Shown here piece by piece: positions 22,846-36,017 of a stretch of DNA of 64,000 nt (its first letter is position 1; each line of letters opens with the position of its first letter). Where the stretch lies: contig NC_084814.1 in the NCBI RefSeq assembly GCF_963583255.1, positions 24,347,315 through 24,411,314 on the forward strand, given 5' to 3'. The position numbers and the translations under genes are program-made. This DNA is from Pyrus communis. Taxonomy: Eukaryota; Streptophyta; Magnoliopsida; Rosales; Rosaceae. The notes under the pieces were generated by a model. That model did not search any database. It saw only the letters and a program-made list of their open reading frames with translations, and was not told the origin of the DNA.

Positions 22846-24031
22846 TGGCTCTCCGGTAGGTTATGGAGGGACCTATGGTAATGCCGTATGCCTTATGCAG
22901 TTGAGTAATTTGCCTAAAAGGCCGTTGAGAATATGCGATTCACGAATGGGGTTGGAAGGTTTCTGAACTATTATAATAAAACCCACATCCAAGCCACGGA
23001 TTTTGTTTAATTACTTTGTAAATTATGTATTAAGAGAAATCGAATTTAAAACATCTTTCCACGTTGATTGTAGTAAAATGTTTGTTTTGTTGGCCAATAA
23101 ATTATATTCTTTTTTACAATATGTATGTTGTATTGTGTTAGCATGAACTCTTTATGTATTTATCAACGAAATTTTATTCAGATTTATGATTTTTCAGCGT
23201 CAAAATAAAATTTCATCAAAATCTACTACTTGTTGGGCGATGCCTTCTTTTAATGAGCACCCTACCTTTGGATTATGAACTTTACCAGCCTCTTACACGA
23301 CCAAAATCTTGTTAGATTTAGAAGAAAGATTTCAAAGTAGTTCAAGCCTTAAGTGGTAACTTAAGCATATAAGATGAAATACATGGGGCATTTCATAATT
23401 TCCAAACTTTGTAGCCCTCCATTACAAATTTGACTTTCTTGTGATTGTTGATGTGACGCAATGCAGTTTGTTAAAAGTAAAATTAATAAAAATAGTTTAA
23501 TTTTTTTTAATTTTAACGATAAGAATAAAATAAAAGAAAAAATGAATGTACCTAAGATTAATTTTTTAATGTAAAAATATGGTTTTTCGTTAAAGTAAAT
23601 AGTAGCGAAAGTTTTTCATTATGAATAGTACCATGATTGATTTTTTAATATAAAAAAATAATTTTTCATTAAAGTAAACCATAGCAAGAATTTTTCGTTA
23701 TAGTTTCTTTTGTTTTGTTAAGAGAGGCAGGGAGATCAAAAACAAAAAAATAGGTTTGTCACCCCCAAGGGTCCCACACATACAATCTGCACCGCACTTT
23801 GATTTCAGCAAAGATCTTTTATCAGCCGTTAGATCAGCATCATCAACAAGTGTACGGTCCAGAAGAGAATCAAAACGCAGTTGTCGTCCTCCTTAGCCAG
23901 AGGGAACCCCGTGAGTGCGTCTATAAAATAAAACCCTCATTTTATTTTTTCTGGGATAAAAAGATAGACAGCTACTGAGCTTGTTCGATCCTTCTCTCTC
24001 TAGCTTTCTCTCTCTGGGATTCCATACATCC
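22712..24031. promoter_or_regulatory. Shared divergent promoter region of TFIIE-alpha and TAF2
   Basis: About 1.3 kb separates the two start codons. On the TFIIE-alpha side lies a (GA)n run (22805-22841), probably in its leader. On the TAF2 side, TATAAAATA at 23922-23930 stands about 100 bp before the ATG. In between, 23460-23725 carries a diverged copy of the MITE family seen at 32905-33060 (GGTTTTTCGTTAAAGTAAAT). No ORF in the gap looks coding. Confidence 0.6.
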
Positions 24032-25907
24032 ATGGCGAAGCCCCGAAAGCCCAAGAACGAAGACGCAAAGCCTGACAACTCCGGGCCCGTCGTCCGCCAC
24101 CAGAAGCTCTGCCTCTCCATCGACGTCGATAAGCGTCGCATTTATGGGTTCGTCTCTGTCCTGCATTAACACACACAAAAGGAAGAATACACTGTTGCAT
24201 GGTTAGTGTTTATGTTGCTTGATTTTGTTTAATTTTGATGGGATTGTAGGTACTCTGAGTTGAAGATTGTGGTCCCAGAAATTGGGATTGTAGGGTTACA
24301 CGCAGAGAATTTGGGGATTGAGAGTGTTTCAGTCGACGGTGAGCAGACCGAGTTCGAATACTACCCGCAGAGTAATCATAAAGATGCGGAGAGCGAGAGG
24401 AGATGGAGCTGGGTGACATCGCCGAGCTCTGCTGCCGATGCGGCAGGGTCAACATATATATCGGCTCTTGAGAGAGAGCTGGTCCCGAATTTACTGATCA
24501 ATTGCTGTAAGGCTTTCAAGGCCGGAAGCGATCCGCAGGAGCAACTGCTTGGGGATAATGAAGTGCAGCAGTCTTCTGGAGAAGCCAAGCAGGTTATGGT
24601 TAATTTTTGGAGTTGTGGTTTTGTGAGTTGAAATTTTGTGTTGGGTTTTCGAACTCCAGGATTGATCAACGTAAATTTCTAGGATGGCATTAATTTTCGC
24701 GTTTTGTATGAAATTTAGCTGGTAGGGCCTGCGCATATGGAATTACACGTTTAAGTATTTATACTTGTACATTTTGACTGAAAAAGAAGAAAAAGAATTA
24801 CTTGCGCATGGTTCAAATTTTTGTTGCCCTGCGCTTTTCTAGAACTTTGGTGGTGGGTTTTTAGAGTTCTGGTTGATAGATGTAAAGGGTTACAAAATAG
24901 CATTACATTTCGTGTTTTGTATCGAAATTTAGCTGCCAGGGTCATTATGTATGCCCGTATCGGCTTACACGTTTAAGCATTTATACTTGTACATATTGAC
25001 TCAAAAAGAAGTAAAAAGAATTACTTGTGTATGTTTCAGATTTTTGTTTCCCTGCGCCCATCTAGAATTTTTGTGGCATGTGTTCATAGCTTAATAGAAG
25101 ATGAATGTTGATTTTATACCAGAAGTTATTAGGAAATGACCAGTATCAGAACTGATCATTTTGTGGAGGGCTCAGTTGGCATAATGTGTTGTGACTGCGT
25201 TTCTCTTGTCTATGGCTTCTCATGTTGTTTGGTGTTGGTGCAGAATGTGAGGTTGGTTCGTGTTGATTATTGGGTAGAAAAAGCAGAGGCAGGAATTTAT
25301 TTTCATGATGCCATTCTACATACTGATAACCAGATACGGCGTGCACGGTGCTGGTTCCCTTGTATAGATGACAATTCACAAAGTTGCTGGTACTAATTGT
25401 CTAACTGTGCTATTCTTTTGGTAGTTTTGCATATTATTGATAACACTCGGCATATTCATAATGACTATTACATGTTCAGCTATGATCTGGAGTTCACTGT
25501 TGCACAAAATCTTGTGGCTGTTAGCACTGGAAACTTACTATACCAGGTGAGATCAATGATAGAACACGTCTATTCATGTTTAAGTGCCAACATATTGTGT
25601 ATTTTTCATGACAGAAGTGCACATGCCTGTGATGAGTCCATTAACCAGTGTGTAAAATGTAATTGTGCAACTTATAGCAGAATAAAATCTGAAATTAATA
25701 GGCATATTCTGTGGTTTTTATTCCGTAAAACAGTAGTTAGCAGACAATAGAAAAATATTGTTTGATGTAAATACTTCTCTTAGAAAAGTAAGGAAATTTG
25801 TCACAAAAAGAAATAGTTTTTCAGTAAGTTTTTATCACTTCGTATGATTAATGCCTTGCCATAATATAAACTGGGGTTCGATTCCTGGTTGGTGCACTAT
25901 TTGCGGG

Positions 25908-25945
<38 letters not shown>

Positions 25946-28900
25946 GGTTGCGTGTTCGATCCACGCTCACCGCTGGCATCTACTGGATCGATGCTCTGTT
26001 GAGTGGACCTTTAACTTGGCTGATGGGACAATCTCTATTGTTAAGGGCAATATACAGATGAAAGTCAAGCTTTCAAGTGGAGACAAAAAAAAAATACATT
26101 TAATTACTTATTGTGGAAGTAATTTCTTTAATTCTGTAAATCCCCATTTAAATGCAACCATGCAACTGGCCAGGTTTCTAGGCTGATGAAGTCCAGGTAT
26201 GCTAGAGACACCAATAGTAATTTGTTGAAAGCCAATAAGGTGTGTGTACATCCTGGATACCTGAAACTATGCTTCCCTTGGGAAAAAAAAGGCATTACAT
26301 AGGCGATTGAAACTGTTTTCTGTTCCTTCACCTCAACAATCTTGCTAGTTTTCTTATCTAGTCAGCATTTAAAATATTTGTGGAAACGTTACAGTTGTTA
26401 TTACATGGTCATAGGTACCTTTCTAATGACTTGACAAATTGTAAACCAATATGTAGTTTTTGTCTCTTCGCCAGCATTCATCTTATTATGCATATAATAG
26501 AATGACAATTAGCTAATGGAAGTCATATAAACAAGAAAAAATAAATAAACTAGTGGGGGTGTCACCATGCTTCTGTATTGAGACAGAATTTTGCAAATTT
26601 TAAGTTCAATATTCACAGAATCCTTCTTTTTGGGGGTGGGGGGTTGTGTCTATGAGACAATCATATTCCATCTGTTTACTAGTATCGTCTTTACACGACA
26701 ATGTTCTTTTCTTCTTATGCCGGTATGTGACGTGGATCTTTATAGAGAGCTAACCCTTAGTCTACTGAAGACCAGTTGCCATGTGCACCCTCATGCAGGG
26801 GCCTAGATATTGAGATGAAATTCAATTTCTGCAGCCTTGTTGAATGCCTGTAGAAGTTTATTTTCGTATTACCATTTGACTTAAGTTTCCAATTTCAGAA
26901 TCAAGGTTTTCTATGTATATATGGTGGAATAGAACTATTGTTATGGAGCCAAACGTTGTGGCATCATCTTGAGTATCTATAGACAGTAGTAGTGTGAGAT
27001 AAAGTCATAATCGAGATATGGCTTGCAGCAATTGTAAATGTAATTGGATAATCATATCTAGGATATTCCTTCAAAGTTTGTCACTTAAGTTGTCGTTGCC
27101 ATCTATATGTGCAAATAACTCGCTAACATTCTACATGGGGGCATTTGGCCAGTCGTTGTTCACATCTAGTATAATTGTATCATACTGTGTTTTCAGTGTT
27201 GATGTTGCAACTATGCATAACGACTTCATTGCAGGTTTTGAGCAAGGATGATCCTCCTCGCAAAACATATGTTTATAGATTAGATGTTCCAGTTAGCGCC
27301 CGGTGGATATCTTTGGTGGTTGCGCCTTTTGAAATCCTTCCCGATCAGCAGTTTGGTCTAATATCTCACATGTGCTTGCCTATTAATCTGTCGAAGCTTC
27401 GGAATACTGTAGAGTTTTTCCATAGTGCATTTAGGTTTGTCTTCTAGTCATATGGCCTTGTTTGGTTTCGTAATGTGTGTCTTCATGTTTTACATCATAC
27501 ATCATTTTCTTACCATTATGTTTTAACTCCACAGCTGTTATAAGGATTACCTTGCGATAGAATTTCCTTTTGGGTCATACAAGCAAGTTTTTATTGAGCC
27601 CGAGATGGCAGTATCATCATTAAGTTCGGGGGCATCCATGAGCGTTTTTAGTTCTCAAGTTTTATTTGATGAAAAGATCATTGATCAGGTTTGGTTATTC
27701 CACATATTTTCTACGAGTCACATTCATATGATGATTTTATTTCACATTTACGAAAGTTAAGCAAGATCTGCATGTAGGTGTAAAATCCATTGTGGGGGTT
27801 TGATAAATTTAGTAGGCAGTGAATAAACAACATAAAGCTAGCTTAAGCAAGGTGTATTAATGATTTAATACTTAAATAGAAACCTGAAAAATGGAAAGTT
27901 TTGCTGTTTACCACTACGGTCAGATACCCTGACCACTGCATATTTAAAATCTTATCTTTGTGGTTGGCCCAGGTGGTGAGGGAGGATGGGGTAATGGAAT
28001 AGGATTATGATAGTTCCAGGGTTCGATTTCAATGTAACCCAAAAAATAAAGCCGTCTCACATTCAATAATTAGTTTTTTTATTGAAGGTATAGCATATTA
28101 ATGATTTTAGTTCATAAGCTTCTTCATCGTAGTTTTGACATGAAAACAAATTTGAGCATTTATTTTGTGTTTGCCACTAATTGAAAAAAGCTAGTCCTCT
28201 TTAGGACTTCATTTGTCCTCTATTATGCTTCTAGAGTAATTGTAATATTCATGATATGATGAACAAGCATTTTCCATTTCAGTTTTGGCATGAGCTGCAA
28301 ACTAGTGCATGTCTTGTACATTTCTCTTTTTCATCTCATGTTTTCTATTAAGCTGATGTGTGTATAACTTTTCACAACAGACCATTGACACGAGGATTAA
28401 ACTTGCGTTTGCTCTTGCAAGACAATGGTTTGGTGTCTATATCACTCCCGAGGCACCTAATGATGGTAAGCTAGTAGAGTGTTATGGTTTGTACTACTAT
28501 TTGGTATTTAGATCATTGGTACCGAATTGTTTTGTTAAGTTTTGAGAAAATCCATTGGCTCTAATATGATTGCTTACTCATATTGTCAGAGTGGCTGCTG
28601 GACGGTCTTGCTGGGTTTTTGACAGATTTTTTTATCAAAAAACATTTGGGAAATAATGAAGCCCGCTACCGGAGATACAAGGTTCGCTTTCTTATGGGGA
28701 CATGCATGTACTCCATACTTAAGATATGGTGCTATCTGCTATGCGAATAAGTCATATACATAGTAGGATGGGTAATGATGAACCATTTCACTAGTAAAGT
28801 GAATTTAATAGATGAAGTCATGATTGATGTAGGGAAGTTGATACCTTAGCCAATTATTGCAACCCTTGTCCTTTTGGCTTGTATCGAGTTTTTCATTTTT

Positions 28901-31900
28901 CAATGATTTCTGGTCTCCCAAGAAGTATCTGTCCTATTTCATATTAATCTTTCACTCCCCTACTTCTGGTTTGTTCTGTCTTGGTCTTTCCTTGGACAAA
29001 AGAAAGTAAAGCTACATGAGTTACAGTTTCTTCTTTCTAAAATTCATGTTGACATATTTTTCTCTTTATGGAGTTGCAGGCAAATTGTGCTGTTTGCAAA
29101 GCAGATGATAGTGGTGCAACCGCTTTAAGTTCTGCTGCTTCTTGTAAGGATTTGTATGGAACTCAATGCATTGGAATATACAGCAAAATTAGGTCATGGA
29201 AATCTGTGAGTAATGTTGAAATTTTTTGTTCATTAGCATGGAGTATCAGTATGTTCATTTTTTTTTTCTCCATCTTCACCTATTGACTGCATGAACATCT
29301 TAAAAGGTGGCAATCCTTCAAATGCTGGAAAAGCAGATGGGACCAGAGTCTTTTCGTAAAGTAAGTATTCTAGGAACTCACTGGTTTCTTCTGTTTCACC
29401 ATGCTTTCACTCACCCTGTACATTGAACCTAACATTGCCAAGTATTATCAATTAAAGGCTAGTCACGGCCTTGATCATTTGGGCTGCAAGCATTTGTGCT
29501 TTTTGGATGTTACATTATATGGGTCTGTATAGGAACCCGATTTGTAGCCATTTAGTTTTTACTTATCACTTGTTGTGCTTGAGAAATAGGGAAAGTATAT
29601 GGGGGAAAGGAGGGATGAAAAAGAGTTGTGGGAGGGTGGGGATGAAACAAAGAATGAATGAATGAAAATTAAAAATTAACAACCAAAATGGTTATCAAAC
29701 AGGCCCTTAAGATCTTCTGTGGGGATGTTGAAGTTTTTTTTACTACTTTGGTCAAGGCATGACCGCAGAACCATGCCCTTTTTGGTTTCTTCCTGTAATC
29801 CCAAAACATGAATATAGTGTGAGGTATCAAACATGTATGCATATGAGTATAACTGGCCTACATGCCTGACTCCAAGTAATTTCTGTTTAGGAAATATGAA
29901 AAAAAAAAAAAAAAAAAAAAAACAAAATCTCAATGAGCCTTGTACATGATGTGATTTGAAGGAATGATGGGAAATGGAGGAAGGGAATTGCTTTGATAGA
30001 ATTTTGAGTATGTGAATTATAGATCGTAGTTATTTCTTGCCAGCTGATACGATATGTTTTATTACAGATTTTGCAGGCAATAGTTAATAGGGCTCCAGAT
30101 AAGATCCGTTCTTTAAGATCCCTTAGTACGAAGGAGGTATGAACATCTTTTGACATATTGCTGGATAAGAAGTATAGACTGCTGTAATTTCAGTTTATTA
30201 TTTATTAATTTTTCTCTAGTAGTTATACCATAAATTGTGGTGCAGTTTAGGCATTTTGCTAATAAGGTTGGCAATCTTGAGCGTCCATTTCTTAAAGAAT
30301 TTTTTCCTCGCTGGGTGGAATTGTGTGGTTGTCCACTGCTGAGGTATGCATGAGCTGCACACTACTCTTCTTGTTTCATGCTGGATCTTTTTAACGGTTC
30401 AGTAACTAATATGCTCTTCATTTATTGACACTTAAATTGAAAGGATGGGCTTCTCCTATAACAAGAGGAAGAATATGGTTGAATTGGCAGTGTTACGTGG
30501 ATGCACAGGCGGATCAGATTCAATTGCTTCAGCAGTTAATGCGAATCCAGAACCTGAAAAGCGAGACATTGACAATGGATGGCCTGGAATGATGAGCATC
30601 AGGGCTCACGAACTTGATGGTACGTTTGATCATCCAGTTCTGCCAATGGCTGGAGAAACATGGCAGCTGCTGGAAATACAGTGCCATTCAAAGCTTGCTG
30701 CTAGACGCTTTCAGAAGCCTAAAAAGAGTTCAAAACTAGATGGGGCTGATGATAATGGGGATGCTACGCCAGCTCTAGACATGCGTTCTAGGTATAATAT
30801 TATTAGATGAATATTTATTTTGTGTTTTCTTATTGTATGAATATTTATTTTGTATTTTCAGCTTGTTGAAATTCTTATTTTGGCAGTATGGAGTCGCCAT
30901 TGTTGTGGATGAGGGCAGACCCGGAAATTGAATATCTTGCTGAAATTCATTTCAATCAACCTGTACAGATGTGGGTAAGAATGGGATTATGGTTATTCTA
31001 TATGCTTTCTTGGAGTTTGTAATATGTGGGTTAGAAAAGTCTATTGGTCCTTGACTATTTTTAGCATTGGTGTGCCATATCAGATTAATCAGTTGGAGAA
31101 GGACAAAGATGTCGTTGCACAGGCACAAGCAATTGCAACACTGGAGTCTCTACCACAGCTTTCCTTTTCTGTTGTTAACGCTCTGAATAATTTCCTCATT
31201 GACTCCAAGGTTTTAGCCACTTTCAGAGTTATATTGTATGGAATTATGTATCTCAAGGAGTAAGTTTCTGAAGTATTTTTCTATGATTTCAAGGCCTTCT
31301 GGAGAGTTCGAATTGAGGCCGCGTTTGCTTTGGCTAATACAGCATCTGAGGTAAATTATTGTTATTTGCCTTGGAATCCATGGTTCACTTGAGTTGTGTT
31401 TTTCATTGTTAAAAGATTGAAATTGGTTCATGCAAATTATCTAATTCTTTACCTTTGGATATTTGTATCTGGTGTTCTAAACATATTTACAAATATTTAT
31501 GATTGATTTGAGTTACTTTATTGCGTGGTGCTATCCACGCACCCATTTTTACCTTCCACACCTCTCTCAATTTTCAACCGTCGGATCGAATGGATTGAAG
31601 AGGATCAAAGGACAGAAATTAACAGTGTCTGAAAGGTAAAAAGGGCTGTGTGGATAGCACCGCCCACTTTATTTTATTCTAGTTCCTAACAGAAACATTA
31701 TTTGATTCTTTTTAGTGATGTGATATAACAATTTCAGATCTTAGTAATCTAGAATTTTTTTAATGTTTTTTGTATTAGCCATTGCTTCTACTCGAACTTC
31801 TAGTTTATTGCAAATTTGGTTATAATAATCAGCTTCCCTTAACAATTTAACATATGCAAGGGCATTAGCTCATAAAAAAAAAAAATGTATATATAACATA

Positions 31901-34900
31901 TGTGAGGGTATTGGGGTGGTTCTTTAGTATCTTACCCAACTGAAGTGACAATTTCTACTATTGGAATTGATTCATTGAATTGGTCGTTTTGTTAGTCTTA
32001 GCTCCAACAGTAGCTTTTACATTTGCATTGCAATTCTTATTTAGTGTATATATCTGTGTCTTGAGACTTCAACTTTTACATTGGCATGTTCAGAATGATG
32101 TGATTGTCTTGCAGGATACTGATTGGGCTGGTCTACTCCATTTAGTGAAATTTTATAAAAGCCGAAGGTTTGATGCAAACATCGGACTCCCCAAGTACGT
32201 TCTGTACATGTGTGTTTGAACTCCAAGTGGTCGAGAGCTTACTTTAACAGTACCAGTTAACAAAGATTTTTCTTGTTAATATTGCCAGGCCAAATGACTT
32301 CCATGACATTTCTGAGTACTTTGTTCTTGAGGTAATGAAATGAGGTAGGATAAGTAATAAGTTGTTTGTGATGCGTAATTCACACTTACGTATCAACGTT
32401 TCAAAGAAGTTGCAATAAAATGCTTCTGTTGGTAGCTTTCCTTTACTTAACACAAACCTGTGGAGCAATTTCATTTTATGTGCCTTTATGATGCATAACT
32501 TCAACCTTCACTCCCACCTGTAGACGGTACAGTCTTGTTTTGGTGTTTTGGATCTCAGTCTCCTGACATTGGCATAGTGATAACATATGCATCTGAGTTC
32601 TGGATTAGCTATCATGAACACATTCGACTAGTGTCTTTTATGTGTTTCGTAGTTAAATCTATGATTGTATCATGCTATTTATATCATTATCATCATCATC
32701 TTTATTGATGGTAATGTATTTCATTGGTCAAGGGCCATCTGTATATTATATTGTTGTTTCTCTAACTTGCAGGCCATTCCTCATGCTATTGCTATGGTCA
32801 GAGCTGCTGACAAGAAAAGTCCAAGAGAGGCTGTAGAGTTTGTTTTACAACTTTTGAAGGTAGTATTGTCGTGGACATTTCTCATATAGCATCAATTGAA
32901 AAAATTAAGGAAAACTGACGAAAAGTCCAAAAAAACTCTAGTTTTAATGAAAAAGGACAAATAAAGGTGTAGTGAATAGTACCAGAAAAAGGTAAAAATG
33001 TGGTTTTTCGTTAAAAGTGAACAGTACTGGGAGTGTTTTGTTAAAACTCCCAAAAAATTAAGGTGACAATGTTACAATAAGAACAATATTTTTCAGTTGG
33101 CCTCGATTAGATGTTCTAAACTTGAGAACACGAGAAATAATTCAGCAATACTTTTATGTCTTGCTATGTATGGCTGTTGTCTTACGGTAAAATACAGTAA
33201 ACAATCTGGATTTTGCATATTAGTATTATTTGAATTTTGAACTTCCCCCCAAGTGCCTCACTCTGAAAATCAGTTCTTAATGTTTTGTCTTTAATTGTCT
33301 GACAGTACAATGACAACAATGGGAACCCTTACTCTGATGTCTTCTGGCTTGCTGCATTAATCGAGTCTGTTGGAGAACTTGAATTTGGGCAACAGGTTTG
33401 TCTTACATGATAATGCTCGGCGGTTCTGTTGAGGCTTACATGTCTGTCTTTGGCTATGATGAACACTCTGTTGGTTTACTTTAGAAGTACATAGGATTAG
33501 ATAATGTAATGTGCACTTCTGTCTTAGGTGTAGTCCATTTTGGAATTGCTTTTACATGATACTGTTGTTACCCCGGACTCTTAAGGGCCTAACCTCTGAA
33601 AAAATACATGTCATCCAATGATTCACGTGGGTTATCACATTGGATAATCCCAAAATTGACAAATATGAAGTTTATAATCATGTGTTCCTTTTACTCCGTT
33701 TCAGAGTATTCTCCTTTTATCGTCTCTTCTGAAGCGCATTGATCGCCTCTTGCAATTTGACAGGTGTGTTAACTCATATCATACTGAATTCAATGGTTTA
33801 TATCCAGTAATACATATAATTGATTGTGTCTGGAACTGGCATGTTCCAGGTTGATGCCTAGCTACAATGGTATCTTGTCGGTCAGTTGTATTAGGGCCTT
33901 GACACAGATTGCCCTAAAACTGTTGGGATTTGTTCCTATGGTGAGTAATTTCTCACCTATGCTTTTCTTTTTAAACTTATTGTATTTTCATGTAGTGTTG
34001 GCGACTTTATCCAGCTCTTTCACTTGCTACAGGATCGCGTGTTTGAACTTGTGAAACCTTTTCGGGATATCAAGGCAGTATGGCAAGTTCGGGTTGAAGC
34101 AAGCAGAGCACTCCTTGATCTTGAATTCCATTGTAAAGGCATTGATGCAGCTTTGCAACTGTTTATCAAATATTTAGATGAAGAGACGTCCTTCCGAGGT
34201 TCTTGTCACTACTTTCCTCGTGAATGTTGGAAATCTCATTGTTTCATTAAAAGTGTGCATTTTCGTTATTGTATATATTCCTTGATTGCAGGGCAGGTGA
34301 AGCTGGCCGTGCATGCTATGAGGTTATGCCAGATTAGAGGTGGATCTGATCTTACTGACAACATCAGGAGCGAAACTCTTGTGGCTTTGCTTCGTCTACT
34401 TGAAGGCCAGATGGCTTTTAATAATATCTTTCTTCGTCATCACTTATTCTGCATCCTACAAATCCTTGCCGGAAGGTATTTATTTTCACTTGATTATGAT
34501 TCCTTTTCAAGATGAAAAAACATTACCCGGGTTTTTCTCTTTTGCTGAGTATGGAGTTCATTTGTTCTTCGTTAAAGCTTGACGTTTTTCAATATTTTCT
34601 ATTAATTGTAACTGAACCGAGACTCATTTTCAGGCCGCCAACACTATATGGAGTGCCAAGAGATCATAAACCATTTCATTTAGGTGATGCGGAAAGCTTC
34701 CAAGAGCAGAAAAACATCTTTGCTGCTTTCATTCCAGAAAGTAAATATGTGGAACCACCTTCCGAAGCTCCAAACCTTTCACATGATGATTTAACTGCTC
34801 CTGAAACTTCCAGAGATGTTTTCGCTGCTCCAGAAATGTTTACAGATGGGTTTTCTATTCCAGATCCAGAAACTTCCAGGGACGGGTTTGCCCTTCCAGC

Positions 34901-36017
34901 TGCTTCCAAGGATGATTTGGGTGCTCCAGAACCTACAACTGATGGTTTTGGTGCTCCAGAACCTCCTGGTGGTGGTTTGGGTGATCCAGAACCTTCTGGT
35001 GGCAGTTTGGTCGCTAAAGAACCTTCCATTGGTGGTGTTGGTGCTCCAGAACCCCCGATTGGTAGTTTTGATGGCTTAACGGTTTCAGAACCAATCAAGG
35101 ATAGCTTGGCTGTTCTGGAACCTTTCAAGGATGCAGATACCGTTTCTAACAGCCATAAACGGAAGCTGACGGTTAAGATCAGGGTCAAAAGTTCTGCTAC
35201 TACTAGTAGAGCAGAAGGTGATAATCAAACTGTTGAGAGGTCGCAAGGTGGGCATCTTGAAACTGATCGTGGCGCCAGCAGTTCAGTATCTGTGGATGCT
35301 CCGCACAAAAACTTTGCAGAGGTGAGCCTTAGCAATCAAAATCTTGAGGAAGTTAACTCTTGGCATGATCTTGGATCCCGGATGACTGCCAGCATTGGTA
35401 GCGCAAAACTTGCTAGCGATGTCGATGATATAGGAAAGGAATTGCAGTGCACTGCCGATTCTAGCAAAGTTTCTGCACTGCCTCAGCCCGAAGATCCATC
35501 ACCTAGCTTTATCCAAGATAACCGAGATGCAGAAGTACAGAAGTATGCAAGTCTCCAAGAACTTTCGGTTCCTAGGAACGATATTAATGGCGGTTCATCT
35601 GGAATGGCGGATTCTCTTCCTCGCGGGAAAGAAAAGGAGAAAAAGAAAGACAAGGAAAAGAAACGAAAGCGGGATGGCCATAAGGGCCACCGAGATAATC
35701 CCGAGTATTTGGAGCGGAAGCGCCTAAAGAAGGAGAAAAAGCAGAAGGAGAAAGAAATAGCGAAGTTGTTGAACGAGAGCGCCAAAGTACCATCCACGGA
35801 GCTACCAAGTAAGACAGAGGTGCATGGAGTGAAGTCGGCCACTGTGCAACTCAGGCCGGTCGAGCCTAGCGGTTCCAACAAATTGGCAATCACAGGGGTT
35901 GAAACCGCCAGGCCTGCGCCATCCGAAGGTGCTACTTCCGCTACTCCTTCCGGTACAACTTCCGCTACTCCGAAGTTTCGTATTAAGACAAAGATCCGAA
36001 CACTGAACAATCCATGA
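24032..36017 (+). CDS. TAF2: TFIID subunit 2 (TAF2)
   Basis: TBP-associated factor that helps TFIID bind core promoter DNA. I joined 25 exons: 24032-24147, 24250-24592, 25244-25389, 25480-25546, 27235-27434, 27535-27688, 28381-28465, 28590-28681, 29080-29205, 29307-29360, 30068-30136, 30246-30343, 30444-30791, 30887-30974, 31084-31209, 31294-31350, 32115-32194, 32289-32331, 32773-32859, 33306-33395, 33705-33763, 33850-33940, 34033-34198, 34292-34475, 34634-36017. They are in frame throughout: 1450 residues. The N-terminal half is an M1-aminopeptidase-like fold, but where peptidases have HEXXH before QWFG, this protein has FALARQWFG (residues 352-360), so it should be inactive, as is usual for TAF2. 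HEAT-like helices follow. Exon 25 adds decapeptide repeats (about residues 1044-1142) and a Lys/Arg-rich cluster (about 1319-1366, [16 protein letters not shown]). Confidence 0.95.
25903..25974 (+). tRNA. tRNA-Phe(GAA)-like gene or pseudogene in TAF2 intron 4
   Basis: GCGGGGATAGCTCAGTTGGG opens a cloverleaf with A box, anticodon loop CTGAAGA (anticodon GAA) and an intact T arm (GCGTG TTCGATC CACGC). Compared with the plant nuclear tRNA-Phe that I remember, the variable loop is one base short (GGTT for AGGTC) and the discriminator base is T, not A. No T-run terminator follows. About 110 bp downstream is a run of ten A. A second T-arm-like block (GGGGTTCGATTCCTGG) precedes it at about 25873. 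It may be a damaged tRNA gene or a SINE head. Confidence 0.75.
27958..28085 (+). mobile_element. SINE-like sequence in TAF2 intron 6
   Basis: GTGGTTGGCCCAGGTGGTGA (A-box-like) and TTCCAGGGTTCGATTTC (B-box-like) lie about 40 bases apart, followed by AACCCAAAAAATAAAG. Same orientation as the gene. Confidence 0.5.
31523..31665. mobile_element. 143-bp MITE with 8-bp target duplication in TAF2 intron 16
   Basis: The left end is GCGTGGTGCTATCCACGCAC and the inverted right end GGGCGGTGCTATCCACACAG; an inner TTTTTACCTT pair extends the repeat. ACTTTATT flanks both sides (31515-31522 and 31666-31673). The 8-bp duplication suggests a hAT-type element. Confidence 0.85.
32905..33060. mobile_element. MITE in TAF2 intron 19
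   Basis: It begins TTAAGGAAAACTGACGAAAA and ends with GTTAAAACTCCCAAAAAATT. It includes GTGAATAGTACC and GGTTTTTCGTTAAAAGTGAA. Diverged relatives lie at 23460-23725 and, inverted, at 48515-48735, so the family is dispersed. Confidence 0.65.
34795..35090 (+). repeat. Coding minisatellite (about 30 bp) in TAF2 exon 25
   Basis: Tandem decapeptides of the form APEPxxxGx[41 protein letters not shown] and [10 protein letters not shown] in a row. More diverged units lie on both sides ([20 protein letters not shown]). The DNA unit is GGTGCTCCAGAACCT plus a variable half. Confidence 0.88.

Noticed and set aside
25861..25900. Second tRNA gene next to tRNA-Phe
   Set aside because: Only a T-arm-like block is present; no A box or acceptor stem precedes it.
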